Positions 54,298-62,805 of a stretch of 62,892 nt of DNA are shown piece after piece. Position numbers and translations under genes: made by a program. Position 1 is the first letter of the stretch. Each line of letters begins with the position of its first letter. Source of the stretch: Fundidesulfovibrio soli (lineage in GTDB: Bacteria > Desulfobacterota > Desulfovibrionia > Desulfovibrionales > Desulfovibrionaceae). The stretch spans positions 1 to 62,892 of the forward strand of contig NZ_JAKZKW010000012.1 of NCBI RefSeq assembly GCF_022808695.1. Reading direction: 5' to 3'. The notes under the pieces are model-generated. The model ran no database searches and was not told where the DNA came from. It saw nothing but the letters and a program-made list of their open reading frames with translations.

Positions 54298-54618
54298 ATG
54301 AGGTCATTTTTGTTCGGTGCCGTTGTAATCTGTCTGATGGCAGCGCCGGTCATGGCCAAGAAGAGCGCGCAGCCGCAGAACATCGATTTCGGGAGCTACA
54401 CCTGCTCGGAGTTCCTGCAGGAGGTCTCCACCTCCGACGCCGAGACGGCCGGCTTCATCCTCATGTGGCTGGACGGCTACCTGAGCGGCGTCAGCGGGGA
54501 CAACGTGCTCAACTGGAAGAATCTGGACATCTTCACGGACAAGTTCCTGAATTATTGCACCGCCCACCCCAAGGCCAACATGCTCGAAGCGGCCAAGAAG
54601 GTGGGAATCTCGCGCTAG
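54298..54618 (+). CDS. HdeA/HdeB-like periplasmic protein
   Basis: A 106-residue exported protein. The ATG at 54298 follows GGGAAGG and opens a signal peptide ending VMAKK (about residue 20). The mature region, about 85 residues, has two Cys at 36 (YTCSEF) and 87 (NYCTAHP), spaced as in HdeA-type acid-stress chaperones, with the GFILMWLDGYLSG block typical of the family. It may protect or bind periplasmic proteins. It is a single-gene transcript ended by a bidirectional terminator. Confidence 0.82.
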   Translation: MRSFLFGAVVICLMAAPVMAKKSAQPQNIDFGSYTCSEFLQEVSTSDAETAGFILMWLDGYLSGVSGDNVLNWKNLDIFTDKFLNYCTAHPKANMLEAAKKVGISR

Positions 54619-54643
54619 CCCCTTCAGGTCGGCACATAACAGG

Positions 54644-54676
54644 AAAAGGGCCTCCGGATCGCTCCGGGGGCCCTTT
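54644..54676. terminator. Bidirectional terminator between hdeA-like and porin genes
   Basis: A stem AAAGGGCCTCCGGA/TCCGGGGGCCCTTT with a 4-nt loop, an A-run on one side and a T-run on the other. It serves both converging genes. Confidence 0.8.
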
Positions 54677-54703
54677 CGATGTTCCTGGCTCGCGGCGCGG
54701 CCG

Positions 54704-56155
54704 CTAGAACTTGTACTTGATTCCGGTCATCACCTTGAAGGCGTCGCCCCTGCGCGCGGCTTCGGTGAAGCGGTGGCCCCAGACCGAGGTCTGGAAGCTG
54801 CCGTGGGACCAGCCCGTATCCAGGATCAGGGCGAGGTTGGAGTAGATGTCGTACTGATTGTCCAGGCTTATGCCCACAGCGTACTCCTTGTCGCTCAGGT
54901 CGCGGCCCATCTGCACGTAGTTGCCCGTGCCCTGGCTGGCGTTGGCGGCGCGCAGGGCGGCGGGGCTGTTGGTGCCGTGGGCGTAGCTCACGGTGATCCT
55001 GTGGGTGAGGTTCTGCATGAAGGAGATCTTGTCCAGGGCGGCCACGAAGCCGTAGGCGCCCACGGGGTTGATGTTCATGAACTCGTTGTTGAAAGGCTGG
55101 TCGCCGTCGAAGAGGAAGGAGTTGGACGGGCACCAGTAGTCCACCACCGAGGGCAGCCGCTCCGAGCCGTTGCGCGCGGAAGAATCCTCGCCGGGGGAGT
55201 ACCAGATGGTCAGCTGCGGGGTCACGCTCGCGAACCCGGTGTATTCGGCAGCCAGATCGACGAACAGGCCGTGGCGGCGGAACCTGGCCCGGTCGGTGTC
55301 GTTGCCGGACCCGTAGACCACGTCGGCGTAGAACTTGAACGGGTCCAGGGCGGTGAGGGCGAAGGTGGAGCCAACCCACCAGTAGGCGTTCTGCGAGTTG
55401 CGCCAGGTGGCCGCCGTGCCCATGGACGCGGCGGAGAGCAGGTTGGTGGCCAGGGTCTCGTTGGAGTAGCCGCCGTTGCCCACCTGCACGGAGCCGTAGC
55501 CCGCGTTGCGCCCGGCCACGGCCAGCATGGCCCAGGGCGTGGCCTGGAAGCCCTCCAGCGTAACGGGCAGGGTCAGGATGTAGCCGTCAAGCTCGTCGGG
55601 AACCTGGGTGGTGGTCAGGTCGAAATCCTTGTTGGCGTCCAGCAGCCGGGTGAAGCCGCCCACCAAGGAGAACTGCTCGGAGAAGGGCAACTTGACCATG
55701 GCCGCCGTGGTGCGGGTGCCGCCGAACACGGGGTTGGCGTCCAGCCAGCCGGCGGAGGTGGGCAGCTCCATGTCCTGCTGGCCCACGGTGAACTCCACCT
55801 GCGTGCCGGGCAGGCGGAACTGCATGTAGGCCTGGTAGACCTTCAGCACGGTGGTGGGGTTGTCCACGGTGAAGGTGCTGGCGCCCCAGGGGATGTCGCC
55901 GCTCTTCCAGGAGAGGCGGAACCTCAAGGCCTCGTTGGCGATGAAGTCGGCGCGCACGCGCACGCGCTCGAACACGGTGAAGGCGTCCTGGGTGCGGGTG
56001 CCGTTGTAGTTCCATCCGGTGTACTGCGGCTTTTGCCAGAACGCGCCGTAGACGCGCACGTCGCCGGAAAGCTTGACCTCGGTGGCTGAGGCGGCGGCCG
56101 CCAGGGTGCATACGAGGCAGAGGGCAAGGGCGAGGCTGCGGAGGATGCGGTGCAT
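54704..56155 (-). CDS. Outer-membrane porin, homotrimeric type of sulfate reducers
   Basis: A 483-residue beta-barrel protein. Signal peptide about 1-24 (ending ASATEV). The mature sequence is a series of amphipathic strands (VKLSGDVRVYGAFWQKPQY, RVRVRADFIANEALRFRLSW, VEFTVGQQDMELPTSAGWL) and ends in Phe (MTGIKYKF), as needed for outer-membrane insertion. This pattern is common in Desulfovibrio outer-membrane homotrimeric porins. AGGAG precedes the ATG at 56155. It lies 78 bp after mqnA on the same strand, so read-through from the mqn operon is possible. Confidence 0.88.
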   Translation of the reverse strand: MHRILRSLALALCLVCTLAAAASATEVKLSGDVRVYGAFWQKPQYTGWNYNGTRTQDAFTVFERVRVRADFIANEALRFRLSWKSGDIPWGASTFTVDNPTTVLKVYQAYMQFRLPGTQVEFTVGQQDMELPTSAGWLDANPVFGGTRTTAAMVKLPFSEQFSLVGGFTRLLDANKDFDLTTTQVPDELDGYILTLPVTLEGFQATPWAMLAVAGRNAGYGSVQVGNGGYSNETLATNLLSAASMGTAATWRNSQNAYWWVGSTFALTALDPFKFYADVVYGSGNDTDRARFRRHGLFVDLAAEYTGFASVTPQLTIWYSPGEDSSARNGSERLPSVVDYWCPSNSFLFDGDQPFNNEFMNINPVGAYGFVAALDKISFMQNLTHRITVSYAHGTNSPAALRAANASQGTGNYVQMGRDLSDKEYAVGISLDNQYDIYSNLALILDTGWSHGSFQTSVWGHRFTEAARRGDAFKVMTGIKYKF

Positions 56156-56233
56156 GGCCGGGGGCTCCTGTGTAATTCGGATGGCCCCTGGTGTACGTTC
56201 CTTCGCTGGGCGAAGCAAGCCCGCAGAGGCCCG

Positions 56234-57061
56234 TCAGCCCAGGATTTCCAGCCTGGGGGCGCGGGGAATCACCCCGTGCTCGGCCATGCTGGCGAAGAAG
56301 CGGTTCAGGCCCTCCTGCTCGGGCGCGCCCAGCTCGTAGCTCAGGTGGTCGAAGTAGTTGCGCAGCTGGGACCTGGTCATGCGGGTGTGGGCCAGGCTGG
56401 CCAGCTCCACCACCTTGTCGATGGCGGCCACTCCGGCCTCCTTGGAGCGGCGCAGCAGGGCGGCAGCGGCCAGCATCCCGGCGCGGTCCGCATTCCAGGA
56501 TTCGCGCCTGGCCACCCAGACCCCGAACACGAAGGGCAGGCCGGTCCAGTCGCGCCAGAGTTCGCCCAGGTCGATCTGAAAGGGGAAGCGCTCGTCCGAG
56601 CGCAGGCTGAGCGCCTCGTCCCCGATGGCCAGGACGGCCTGCGGCGTCGCGCCCGCGTCAAGCGACTCCCGGATGGAGCCGGGCGCGGCCAAGAATTGCG
56701 GCCGGATGCCGTATACGTCGCTCAGCGCGATGCGCAGGAGCACGGCCGAGGTGTGCGTCTCCGCCGTGACCAGCACGGACTTGTCCCCCAGGGTCTCCGG
56801 GGCCACGCGGGAGAGCAGCAGCACGCTCTTCACCGGCCCCTTGCTGCCGATGGCCAGGTCCGGCAGGAGCAGGTAGCGCTCGGGGTTGCGGGCGTACTCC
56901 ACCGAGGAGCAGGAGGAGATGTCCAGCCCGCCCGCCCGGGCCAACTCGTTGAGCGCGGCCGGGGGGCCCTGCACGAACTCGAAGCCGTGCTCCATCCAGC
57001 CCGCCTCCAGGGGCAGGTAGATGGGCAGGACGTTCAGGTAGCTGATGCGGCCTACGCGCAC
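56234..57061 (-). CDS. mqnA: Chorismate dehydratase MqnA
   Basis: A 275-residue enzyme of the futalosine menaquinone pathway that makes 3-[(1-carboxyvinyl)oxy]benzoate from chorismate. The GTG start at 57061 gives VGRISYLNVLPIYLPLE at the N-terminus, the family hallmark. Others are DISSCSSVEYARNP, LLLPDLAIGSKGPVKSVLLL and VLAIGDEALSL. It overlaps mqnC by 10 bp and is the last gene of the tetR-mqnECA unit. Confidence 0.92.
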   Translation of the reverse strand: MRVGRISYLNVLPIYLPLEAGWMEHGFEFVQGPPAALNELARAGGLDISSCSSVEYARNPERYLLLPDLAIGSKGPVKSVLLLSRVAPETLGDKSVLVTAETHTSAVLLRIALSDVYGIRPQFLAAPGSIRESLDAGATPQAVLAIGDEALSLRSDERFPFQIDLGELWRDWTGLPFVFGVWVARRESWNADRAGMLAAAALLRRSKEAGVAAIDKVVELASLAHTRMTRSQLRNYFDHLSYELGAPEQEGLNRFFASMAEHGVIPRAPRLEILG

Positions 57062-58152
57062 GGGGCCTGTTCCTCGAAGGGGGAGTAGTCCATGGACCGG
57101 CGCAGCGGCGCGAAGCCCGCGGCCGCGATGGCATCCCTGACCCCGGCTTCGTCCATGCGGAAGCGCACCCCGGCGGCGGCCACCACGTTTTCCTCGATCA
57201 TGGTGGAGCCGAAGTCGTTGGCCCCGTGCCAGAGCGAGGCCTGGGCGATCTCGCGGCCCATGGTCACCCAGGAGGCCTGGAGGTTGGGGATGTTGTCCAG
57301 CACCAGGCGCGAGACGGTCAGCACGCGCAGGTACTCCTGCGGGGAGCACTTCCTGCCGCCCAGGGCAGTGTTGTCGGGCTGGAAGCCCCAGGGGATGAAG
57401 GCCGTGAAGCCGCGCGTCTCGTCCTGCAATTCGCGCAGGGCGGTCATGTGGCCGATGCGCTCCTCCCAGGTCTCCACGTGGCCGAACATCATGGTGGCCG
57501 TGGTGCGCAGCCCCTGCAGGTGGGCCTGGCGCATCACGTCGAGCCACTGGGCCGTGGAGCACTTGGCCGGGGCCACCAGGGAGCGCACGCGGTCCGAGAG
57601 GATCTCCGCGCCCCCGCCGGGGATGGAGGCCAGCCCGGCCTCGCGCAGCCGCGAGATGACCTCGGCCACGCTAACGTCGGACATGTAGGCGAAGTAGACG
57701 ATCTCCGGGGGCGAGAAGGCGTGGATGTGGATTTGCGGGTATTTGGCGCGGATGAAGCGCAGCAGGGACTCGTAGTAGACCAGGCCCATCTCCGGGTTGT
57801 GCCCGCCCTGCAGGAGGATCTGCCTGCCGCCCAGGGCCAGGGTCTGCTCGATCTTCTGGGAGAGTTCGTCGCGGGTCAGCACGTAGCCGCCGGGCACGCC
57901 CGGGGCCTTGAAGAAGGCGCAGAAGCGGCAGCCGCACTGGCAGATGTTGGTGGAGTTGATGTTGCGGTCCACCACGTAGGTCACCACCGGCTCGGGGTGC
58001 AGGCGCAGGCGCACGGCGTGGGCCAGGCTGCCCAGCAGGGGCAGGCTGGCCTCCCGGGACAGGAGCAGGGCTTGGTCAGCGTCCAGGCGCTCGCCCGCGC
58101 GCACGGCCTCGGCAACGGCCAGAACCTTTTCGGAATCAAACATCTCAGACAT
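57052..58152 (-). CDS. mqnC: Cyclic dehypoxanthine futalosine synthase MqnC
   Basis: A 366-residue radical SAM enzyme that cyclises dehypoxanthine futalosine. The cluster motif is C71-QCG-C75-RF-C78. Family blocks are YVVDRNINSTNICQCGCRF, LLQGGHNPEMGLVYYE, HAFSPPEIVYFA, SIPGGGAEILSDRVR and GFTAFIPWGFQPDNTAL. It is paralogous to mqnE, with which it overlaps by 8 bp. Confidence 0.95.
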   Translation of the reverse strand: MSEMFDSEKVLAVAEAVRAGERLDADQALLLSREASLPLLGSLAHAVRLRLHPEPVVTYVVDRNINSTNICQCGCRFCAFFKAPGVPGGYVLTRDELSQKIEQTLALGGRQILLQGGHNPEMGLVYYESLLRFIRAKYPQIHIHAFSPPEIVYFAYMSDVSVAEVISRLREAGLASIPGGGAEILSDRVRSLVAPAKCSTAQWLDVMRQAHLQGLRTTATMMFGHVETWEERIGHMTALRELQDETRGFTAFIPWGFQPDNTALGGRKCSPQEYLRVLTVSRLVLDNIPNLQASWVTMGREIAQASLWHGANDFGSTMIEENVVAAAGVRFRMDEAGVRDAIAAAGFAPLRRSMDYSPFEEQAPCA

Positions 58153-59239
58153 CGCTCTGCTCCCTGAAGAGGCCGTCGCGGCGTATGGGGGTGAAGCCGC
58201 TTTGGCGGATGGCCTCCTCCAGTTCGGCGGTGGTCAGGGCCTGGGCGGAGTCGCTGCCCGCGTCGTGGCCGATGCGCTCCTCCACCACGGTGCCGTCCAG
58301 GTCGTCCGCGCCCCAGGAGAGGCACAGCTGCGAGAGCTTGAGCCCCAGCATCACCCAGTAGGCCTTGATGTGCGCGAAGTTGTCCAGCATGAGCCGGGCC
58401 ACGGCCATGGTGCGCAGCACGTCCATGGCGGAGGGGCCGCTGGCTTCGGCGCCCAGCGGGTTGTTGCCGGGAAGGTAGGGCAGGGGGATGAAGCAGACGA
58501 AGCCGCCCGAGGCGTCCTGCTGGCGGCGCAGGGCGTCCATGTGCTCCAGCCGGTCCCGGGTGGACTCCAGGTGCCCGAAGAGCATGGTGGCGTTGGAGCG
58601 CAGCCCGGCCTTGTGGGCCAGGCCCATGACCTCCAGCCAGCGCTCGCCCCCGATCTTCTCGGGGCACAGCGCGTTGCGCGGGCCGCTGGCGAATATCTCC
58701 GCGCCGCCGCCGGGCAGCATGTCCACGCCCGCGGCCTTGAGCCGGGTCAGCACCTCGGAGGCGTCCAGCCCGGCCATTGTGGCCAGGTGGTCGATCTCCA
58801 CGGCGGTAAGGGCTTTGATGGAAGCTTTCGGATAGGCGGCGCGCACGCGTGCGGCCAGGTCTTCATAGTAGGGCAGGCCCAGCTCCGGGTGGCAACCGCC
58901 CACGATGTGGATCTCGTCCAGCGGCCCGGCGGCGGCCAGCTTGGCCAGGGCGTCGTCCGCCGTGAGCACGTAGGCCCCCTCCTGTCCGGGGTCGCGCCGG
59001 TAGGCGCAGAAGCGGCAGCGGTTCACGCAGACGTTGGTGGGGTTCACGTGGCGGTTGATCACGTAGCGCGCCGTGTCGCCGTGCAGCCGGGTGCGCACGT
59101 GCATGGCCAGGGCTGCCGGAACGTGCGGGTCGGGGCAGTCGTAGAGGGCCTGGCCCTCGTCCAGGCTCAGGCGCTCGGCGGCGAGCACCTTGTCAAGCAC
59201 TGGGCCGAGCCCGAGCGATTCGATGTGGCGTCTATCCAA
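58145..59239 (-). CDS. mqnE: Aminodeoxyfutalosine synthase MqnE
   Basis: A 364-residue radical SAM enzyme that joins the MqnA product to SAM-derived adenosine. The cluster motif is C71-VNR-C75-RF-C78. Family blocks are YVINRHVNPTNVC, HIVGGCHPELGLPYYED, KALTAVEIDHLA, DMLPGGGAEIFA and SNATMLFGHLES. It overlaps tetR by 8 bp upstream and mqnC by 8 bp downstream. Confidence 0.95.
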   Translation of the reverse strand: MDRRHIESLGLGPVLDKVLAAERLSLDEGQALYDCPDPHVPAALAMHVRTRLHGDTARYVINRHVNPTNVCVNRCRFCAYRRDPGQEGAYVLTADDALAKLAAAGPLDEIHIVGGCHPELGLPYYEDLAARVRAAYPKASIKALTAVEIDHLATMAGLDASEVLTRLKAAGVDMLPGGGAEIFASGPRNALCPEKIGGERWLEVMGLAHKAGLRSNATMLFGHLESTRDRLEHMDALRRQQDASGGFVCFIPLPYLPGNNPLGAEASGPSAMDVLRTMAVARLMLDNFAHIKAYWVMLGLKLSQLCLSWGADDLDGTVVEERIGHDAGSDSAQALTTAELEEAIRQSGFTPIRRDGLFREQSDV

Positions 59240-59888
59240 CGGTGAAACCTCCAGCCAGCATCCTGGCCAGCCTCGCGGCTGTCAGGCGCGACGTTTCAGG
59301 GTCGTCCAGCCCGAAGGTCGGGCCGATCTGCGGTCCGGAATCCATGCCGGGCGCGGCCTGGAGCTGCACGAAGCGCTCCAGCACGGCGTCGGCCATAAAC
59401 ACGGCCAGGGGCACGTCCAGGCCCGGGGGCAGCTCGCCCGCCGCCTTGGCCTGCTCGATGATGGGGGTGAGGAAGCGCGCCGAGAGGGCGCGCACCTGCG
59501 CCAGCAGGCGCTCGCGCAGGGGGAAGTCCTCGTTGAAGAGCATCTTGAGGTAGATGCGGTAGATGTTGGGGTGGCTGCGGGCGAACTGCGCGCCCACCAG
59601 CAGCACGCGCTCCAGGCGCTCGGCCAGGGGGAGCCCGGCGGTTTCGTCGCGGGCCTGGCGCAGGGAGCCGGAGAGCAGCTCCACCGAGCCGGTGAACACC
59701 TGGGCGAACAGGCCTTCCTTGTTGCCGAAATACTTGAAGATGGAGCCCTTGGCGATGCCCAGGCGGGCCGCCAGCCGGTTCATGCTGGCCCCCAGGAAGC
59801 CGTGGCGGGCGAACTCGCTGGAGGCCTCCTCCAGCACGCGCCGCTGCTTGTCGGGGGGAATGTTGCGGAAGGTGTCGCTTGCGTCCAT
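59232..59888 (-). CDS. TetR-family transcriptional regulator, first gene of the mqn operon
   Basis: A 218-residue repressor. The N-terminal HTH (about residues 15-60) reads VLEEASSEFARHGF ... NRLAARLGIAKGSIFKYFGNKEGLF, the TetR pattern. The C-terminal ligand domain is helical. The gene overlaps mqnE by 8 bp, and its ATG shares the tetranucleotide CATG with the start of divergent mqnD. This suggests it regulates menaquinone genes in response to a small molecule, which is inferred. Confidence 0.92.
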   Translation of the reverse strand: MDASDTFRNIPPDKQRRVLEEASSEFARHGFLGASMNRLAARLGIAKGSIFKYFGNKEGLFAQVFTGSVELLSGSLRQARDETAGLPLAERLERVLLVGAQFARSHPNIYRIYLKMLFNEDFPLRERLLAQVRALSARFLTPIIEQAKAAGELPPGLDVPLAVFMADAVLERFVQLQAAPGMDSGPQIGPTFGLDDPETSRLTAARLARMLAGGFTVG

Positions 59889-60783
59889 GATTGTTCCGAT
59901 CTATGATGACCAGGTGGTCACCGATACCCCCCAAGCCCCCCTTCGTCAACTGAGTCTGGGCATCTCGCCGTGCCCCAACGACACGTTCATCTTCCACGCG
60001 CTCATCCACGGCCTGGCCCCACGCCAGCCGGGGTTCGGCCTGTCGCGCCTGGTGATGGCCGACGTGGAGGAGTTGAACAACCTGGCCGCCCAAGGCGCGC
60101 TGGACGTGGTGAAGATCTCGCTGGCGGCCATCCCGGACGCGGCCCCGCACTACCGGCTGCTGCCCTGCGGCGGGGCGCTCGGGCGCGGCTGCGGCCCCCT
60201 GCTGGTGGCCCGGGCCGACCGCGACCCGGACATGCCGTTCACGACCCTGGCCCTGCCCGGGGCGCGCACCACGGCGGCGCTCTTGGCCTCCCTGGCCGGG
60301 GTGCCGGGCCAGCGCGTGCAGCTGCGTTACGACGAGGTGATGCCCGCCGTGGCCCGTGGCGAGGTGGACGCCGGCGTGGTCATCCACGAGGGGCGCTTCA
60401 CCTACGCGGACCTGGGGCTCAAGCTGGTGATGGATTTCGGCGAGTGGTGGGAGACAGCCTACGGCCTGCCGCTGCCTCTGGGCGTCATCGCCGTGCGGCG
60501 CGACATGGAGCAGCAGACCGTGGCCCTGGTGGAGGCGGCCATCAAGGCCAGCCTGGCCCACGCCTGGGACAATCCGCAGGACAGCGCGGGCTTCGTGGCC
60601 GAGAACGCGCAGGAGCTTTCGCCGGAGGTCACGGCGGCGCACATCGCCACCTTCGTCACGGCCTTCAGCATGGACGTGGGGCAGGAGGGCCGTCAGGCCA
60701 TCGAGGCCCTTGCCGCCGAGGCCATGCGCCAGGCCGGAAAGCCCATGCCCGAGGGCGGGCTGTTCACGCCCTCAGCCGAGTGA
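59887..60783 (+). CDS. mqnD: 1,4-dihydroxy-6-naphthoate synthase MqnD
   Basis: A 298-residue periplasmic-binding-fold enzyme of the futalosine pathway, paralogous to MqnA. Family blocks are LSLGISPCPNDTFIFHALIHG, DVEELNNLAAQGALDVVKIS, GRGCGPLLVA, DAGVVIHEGRFTY and LPLPLGVIAVRRDM. The start is uncertain: ATG 59887 or GTG 59914, both without a good ribosome site; the conserved region begins about 20 codons later. It is divergent from tetR-mqnECA. Confidence 0.92.
   Translation: MIVPIYDDQVVTDTPQAPLRQLSLGISPCPNDTFIFHALIHGLAPRQPGFGLSRLVMADVEELNNLAAQGALDVVKISLAAIPDAAPHYRLLPCGGALGRGCGPLLVARADRDPDMPFTTLALPGARTTAALLASLAGVPGQRVQLRYDEVMPAVARGEVDAGVVIHEGRFTYADLGLKLVMDFGEWWETAYGLPLPLGVIAVRRDMEQQTVALVEAAIKASLAHAWDNPQDSAGFVAENAQELSPEVTAAHIATFVTAFSMDVGQEGRQAIEALAAEAMRQAGKPMPEGGLFTPSAE
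59907..59949 (-). promoter_or_regulatory. Promoter and operator of the tetR-mqnECA operon
   Basis: On the minus strand TTGACG (59944-59949) is followed after exactly 17 bp by TATCGG (59921-59926), and directly downstream lies TGACCA-GG-TGGTCA (59907-59920), a perfect 6-2-6 inverted repeat. The expected transcription start falls in the repeat. A TetR dimer there would repress its own operon and perhaps mqnD. Confidence 0.55.
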
Positions 60784-60791
60784 AGGGGCCG

Positions 60792-61160
60792 TCAGGCCTC
60801 TTGGGAAATCACGCGCCCGCCGTCCCGCTCCGGGGCGGCCTGCCTGCCCCTGGCCAGGATGGCGTCAGGGTTGTCCGCGCCTGCGGCCGCGGCTTGTCTG
60901 CCCCGCTCCAGCACGGCGTCCGGGGCGTCCGCGCCTGCGGCCGCGGCCTGTCTGCCTCGTTCCAATACGGCGTCGGGCAGGTCCGTCTCCAATACTCCTG
61001 ACATATCGCTTGTTCGCATGGGCGTATGTATTTTGTCCGGCATTTCGGCCGTGTTTTCGGTGGGGATGTCCTGGTGTCCGGCCAGGCGCTGCATCTTGAA
61101 CATGTCGTACGCCGGCATGGCACCGGCGTAGCGCAGGAAGCCGCGGTCGAGGCTCCTCAC
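60792..61160 (-). CDS. Small protein with three 18-residue tandem repeats
   Basis: A 122-residue protein. The GTG at 61160 overlaps the TGA of the membrane protein gene upstream, so the two are coupled. Residues 1-59 are mixed (MPAYDMFKMQRLAGHQDIP segment). Residues 60-113 are three repeats of the form DxPDAVLERGRQAAAAGA, the last diverged. The tail is GGRVISQEA. The repeats are likely short amphipathic helices. No known family is recognised. Confidence 0.6.
   Translation of the reverse strand: MRSLDRGFLRYAGAMPAYDMFKMQRLAGHQDIPTENTAEMPDKIHTPMRTSDMSGVLETDLPDAVLERGRQAAAAGADAPDAVLERGRQAAAAGADNPDAILARGRQAAPERDGGRVISQEA
60822..60983. repeat. Three 54-bp tandem repeats inside the small gene
   Basis: Three in-frame 54-bp units coding for the 18-residue repeats. 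The first two are almost identical at DNA level, the third has diverged, so the array probably grew by recent duplication. Confidence 0.75.
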
Positions 61161-61966
61161 GGCGCGGCCCCCGCAAGGGTGAGCATGGCGGCGTGGACAT
61201 CCGTGAAGGGTCTGGAGGCGATGGTGATGATCCCGGAGAAGGGCGTGTCGATATCCTGGATGAAGAACAGGCAGGAGAGGATCAGGAAAATCATGATCAC
61301 CTCCATGCACACCTGCGACCTTGTCTGCTCCGGGTTGCACAGAAACAGCCCCAGGAGCACGGCCAGGGCCCCGAAAATCAGGATCACCCAGATGGGCGCG
61401 TACAGGTTGCCCTGCAGGGCCTGCTCGCGCAGCTGGCGGTTGCGGCTGACCTCAGACAGGGCGTTGCCCACGGCGGTGTAGAGGGAGATGTCGCCCTTGT
61501 CCACGGGCTTCACGGCGACGAACGCCCTCCAGGACTCGGAGAGCTGTTCGGAGGCGTGCAGGCTCATGGTGTTGGAGGCGTTCATGGTCTTCCATTCGTC
61601 GTCCACCACGCTCCTGGCGTAGGCCATCAGCCCGGAACGGAACGCGCCGGACCCGTCCAGGGCCAGGGAGAGGCGGTAGGTGGTCAGCAGGGCTCCTGCC
61701 TCCTGCACCACGCAGCTTTTGGTCGCGGTGTAGTTGGACCAGAGCGTCACGATGGAAAAACCGAGGAAGAACGCATACATGGAAGCGAAGAGGGAGAAGA
61801 TTTCCGGGGCGAAGCGGTGATCCTTGCGCGGGGAGCGGGCCAGGGTCCTGCCGCGCAGCAGATACAGCAGGGCGGACATCGCCAGCGACGCGGCCAGGAT
61901 GAGCCCGAATACGACCTTGTACTGGTCGCCGAAATTTTGGAAACTCTCCAGCATCGAAGCCATCAT
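61157..61966 (-). CDS. Membrane protein, DUF4239/bestrophin-like
   Basis: About 269 residues with two N-terminal membrane helices (about 15-37 and 55-75) and two C-terminal ones (about 190-215 and 220-245), flanking a helical cytoplasmic or periplasmic middle part. RFAPEIFSLFASMYAFFLGF and SVVDDEWKTMNA fit the DUF4239 family, described as bestrophin-like. The start is uncertain (ATG at 61966, 61963 or 62017; none has a strong ribosome site). It is divergent from the peroxiredoxin gene. Confidence 0.75.
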   Translation of the reverse strand: MMASMLESFQNFGDQYKVVFGLILAASLAMSALLYLLRGRTLARSPRKDHRFAPEIFSLFASMYAFFLGFSIVTLWSNYTATKSCVVQEAGALLTTYRLSLALDGSGAFRSGLMAYARSVVDDEWKTMNASNTMSLHASEQLSESWRAFVAVKPVDKGDISLYTAVGNALSEVSRNRQLREQALQGNLYAPIWVILIFGALAVLLGLFLCNPEQTRSQVCMEVIMIFLILSCLFFIQDIDTPFSGIITIASRPFTDVHAAMLTLAGAAP

Positions 61967-62031
61967 AGCGTCAGGCCGTCCGGAATGGAAGACCCGGCGG
62001 CGCGGCCACGCAACCATGAGGAGAAAACAAT

Positions 62032-62520
62032 ATGAGCAGCCTTGAAACGAGCGCGCCTGCGCCGAAGATCGAACTGGACGCGCTGCTGCCCACGCGGGAC
62101 GAGAAGCGCCTGAGCCTGGCCGACATGGCCGGGAAGTGGGTGGTGGCCTACATCTACCCCAAGGACTCCACCCCGGGCTGCACCGTCGAGGCGCAGGAGT
62201 TCACGGCCCTGGCGGGCGAGTTCGAGAAGCTCGGCGCCGTGGTCTGGGGCATCTCACGCGATTCAATCAAGGCCCACCGCAACTTCATGGGCAAGAACGG
62301 GCTGGGCGTGGCCCTGCTCTCCGACCCGTCGCTTGAGACCATCAAGGCCCTGGGCGGCTGGGGGACCAAGAAGGTCTGCGGCAAGGAGTGCGAGGGCGTG
62401 ATCCGCTCCACGGTGCTTGTCGGGCCCGACGGCACGGTGGCCCGGCGCTGGCCCAAGGCATCCAGCAAGGGGCACGCCCAGGAAGTGCTGGACGCCCTGC
62501 GGGAGCTGGCCGGGAAATAG
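62032..62520 (+). CDS. bcp: Thiol peroxidase, Bcp/PrxQ family peroxiredoxin
   Basis: A 162-residue cytosolic peroxide-reducing enzyme. The peroxidatic Cys50 is in STPGCTVEAQEF after YIYPKDS. The resolving Cys usually found five residues later is absent (Gln-Glu here). A Cys pair C116/C120 occurs in KKVCGKECEGV, in an insert after WGTK, and could take over resolution. VWGISRDSIKAHRNF and RSTVLVGPDG are family blocks. AGGAG precedes the ATG. Probably defends against peroxide during oxygen exposure. Confidence 0.9.
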   Translation: MSSLETSAPAPKIELDALLPTRDEKRLSLADMAGKWVVAYIYPKDSTPGCTVEAQEFTALAGEFEKLGAVVWGISRDSIKAHRNFMGKNGLGVALLSDPSLETIKALGGWGTKKVCGKECEGVIRSTVLVGPDGTVARRWPKASSKGHAQEVLDALRELAGK

Positions 62521-62551
62521 CCCTCCTTTGCCGGAGGATCGCTCTCTTCAC

Positions 62552-62639
62552 GCAGGGGCCGAGCCCTCCCCAGCGGGAAGCCGGGGATGTATTTGAAGAA
62601 CATCCTCCGGCTCCCCGTTCGGGAGGGCTCGGCCCCTGC
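62552..62639. repeat. Long inverted repeat (hairpin) after bcp
   Basis: Perfect outer arms GCAGGGGCCGAGCCCTCCC and complement, then partly paired inner arms (GGGAAGCCGG, GGATGT/ACATCC) around ATTTGAAGA. No T-run follows. The left arm resembles a sequence at 33911-33950, so it belongs to a dispersed family. Confidence 0.8.
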
Positions 62640-62718
62640 TGTCGCTTCGCGGCTTGTGGATGCTTGCGCCCCCGGCGCGAAGCCGAAATGGAGTCCAGAG
62701 GGCCGAAGGCCCTTTGGT

Positions 62719-62762
62719 GGGAGTGTGCAGAGAGGGCGGAGCCCTCTTTGCCCGCCGGAGGC
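62719..62762. repeat. Dispersed GC-rich intergenic repeat, copy 2
   Basis: Core GTGCAGAGAGGGCGGAGCCC followed by TCTTTGCCCGCCGGAGGC, nearly the same as the copy at 9051-9090. Confidence 0.6.
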
Positions 62763-62805
62763 ATCTTCAAACCCGGCAGGCGCAGGAGGAGAAGAAGCCT
62801 CCGGC

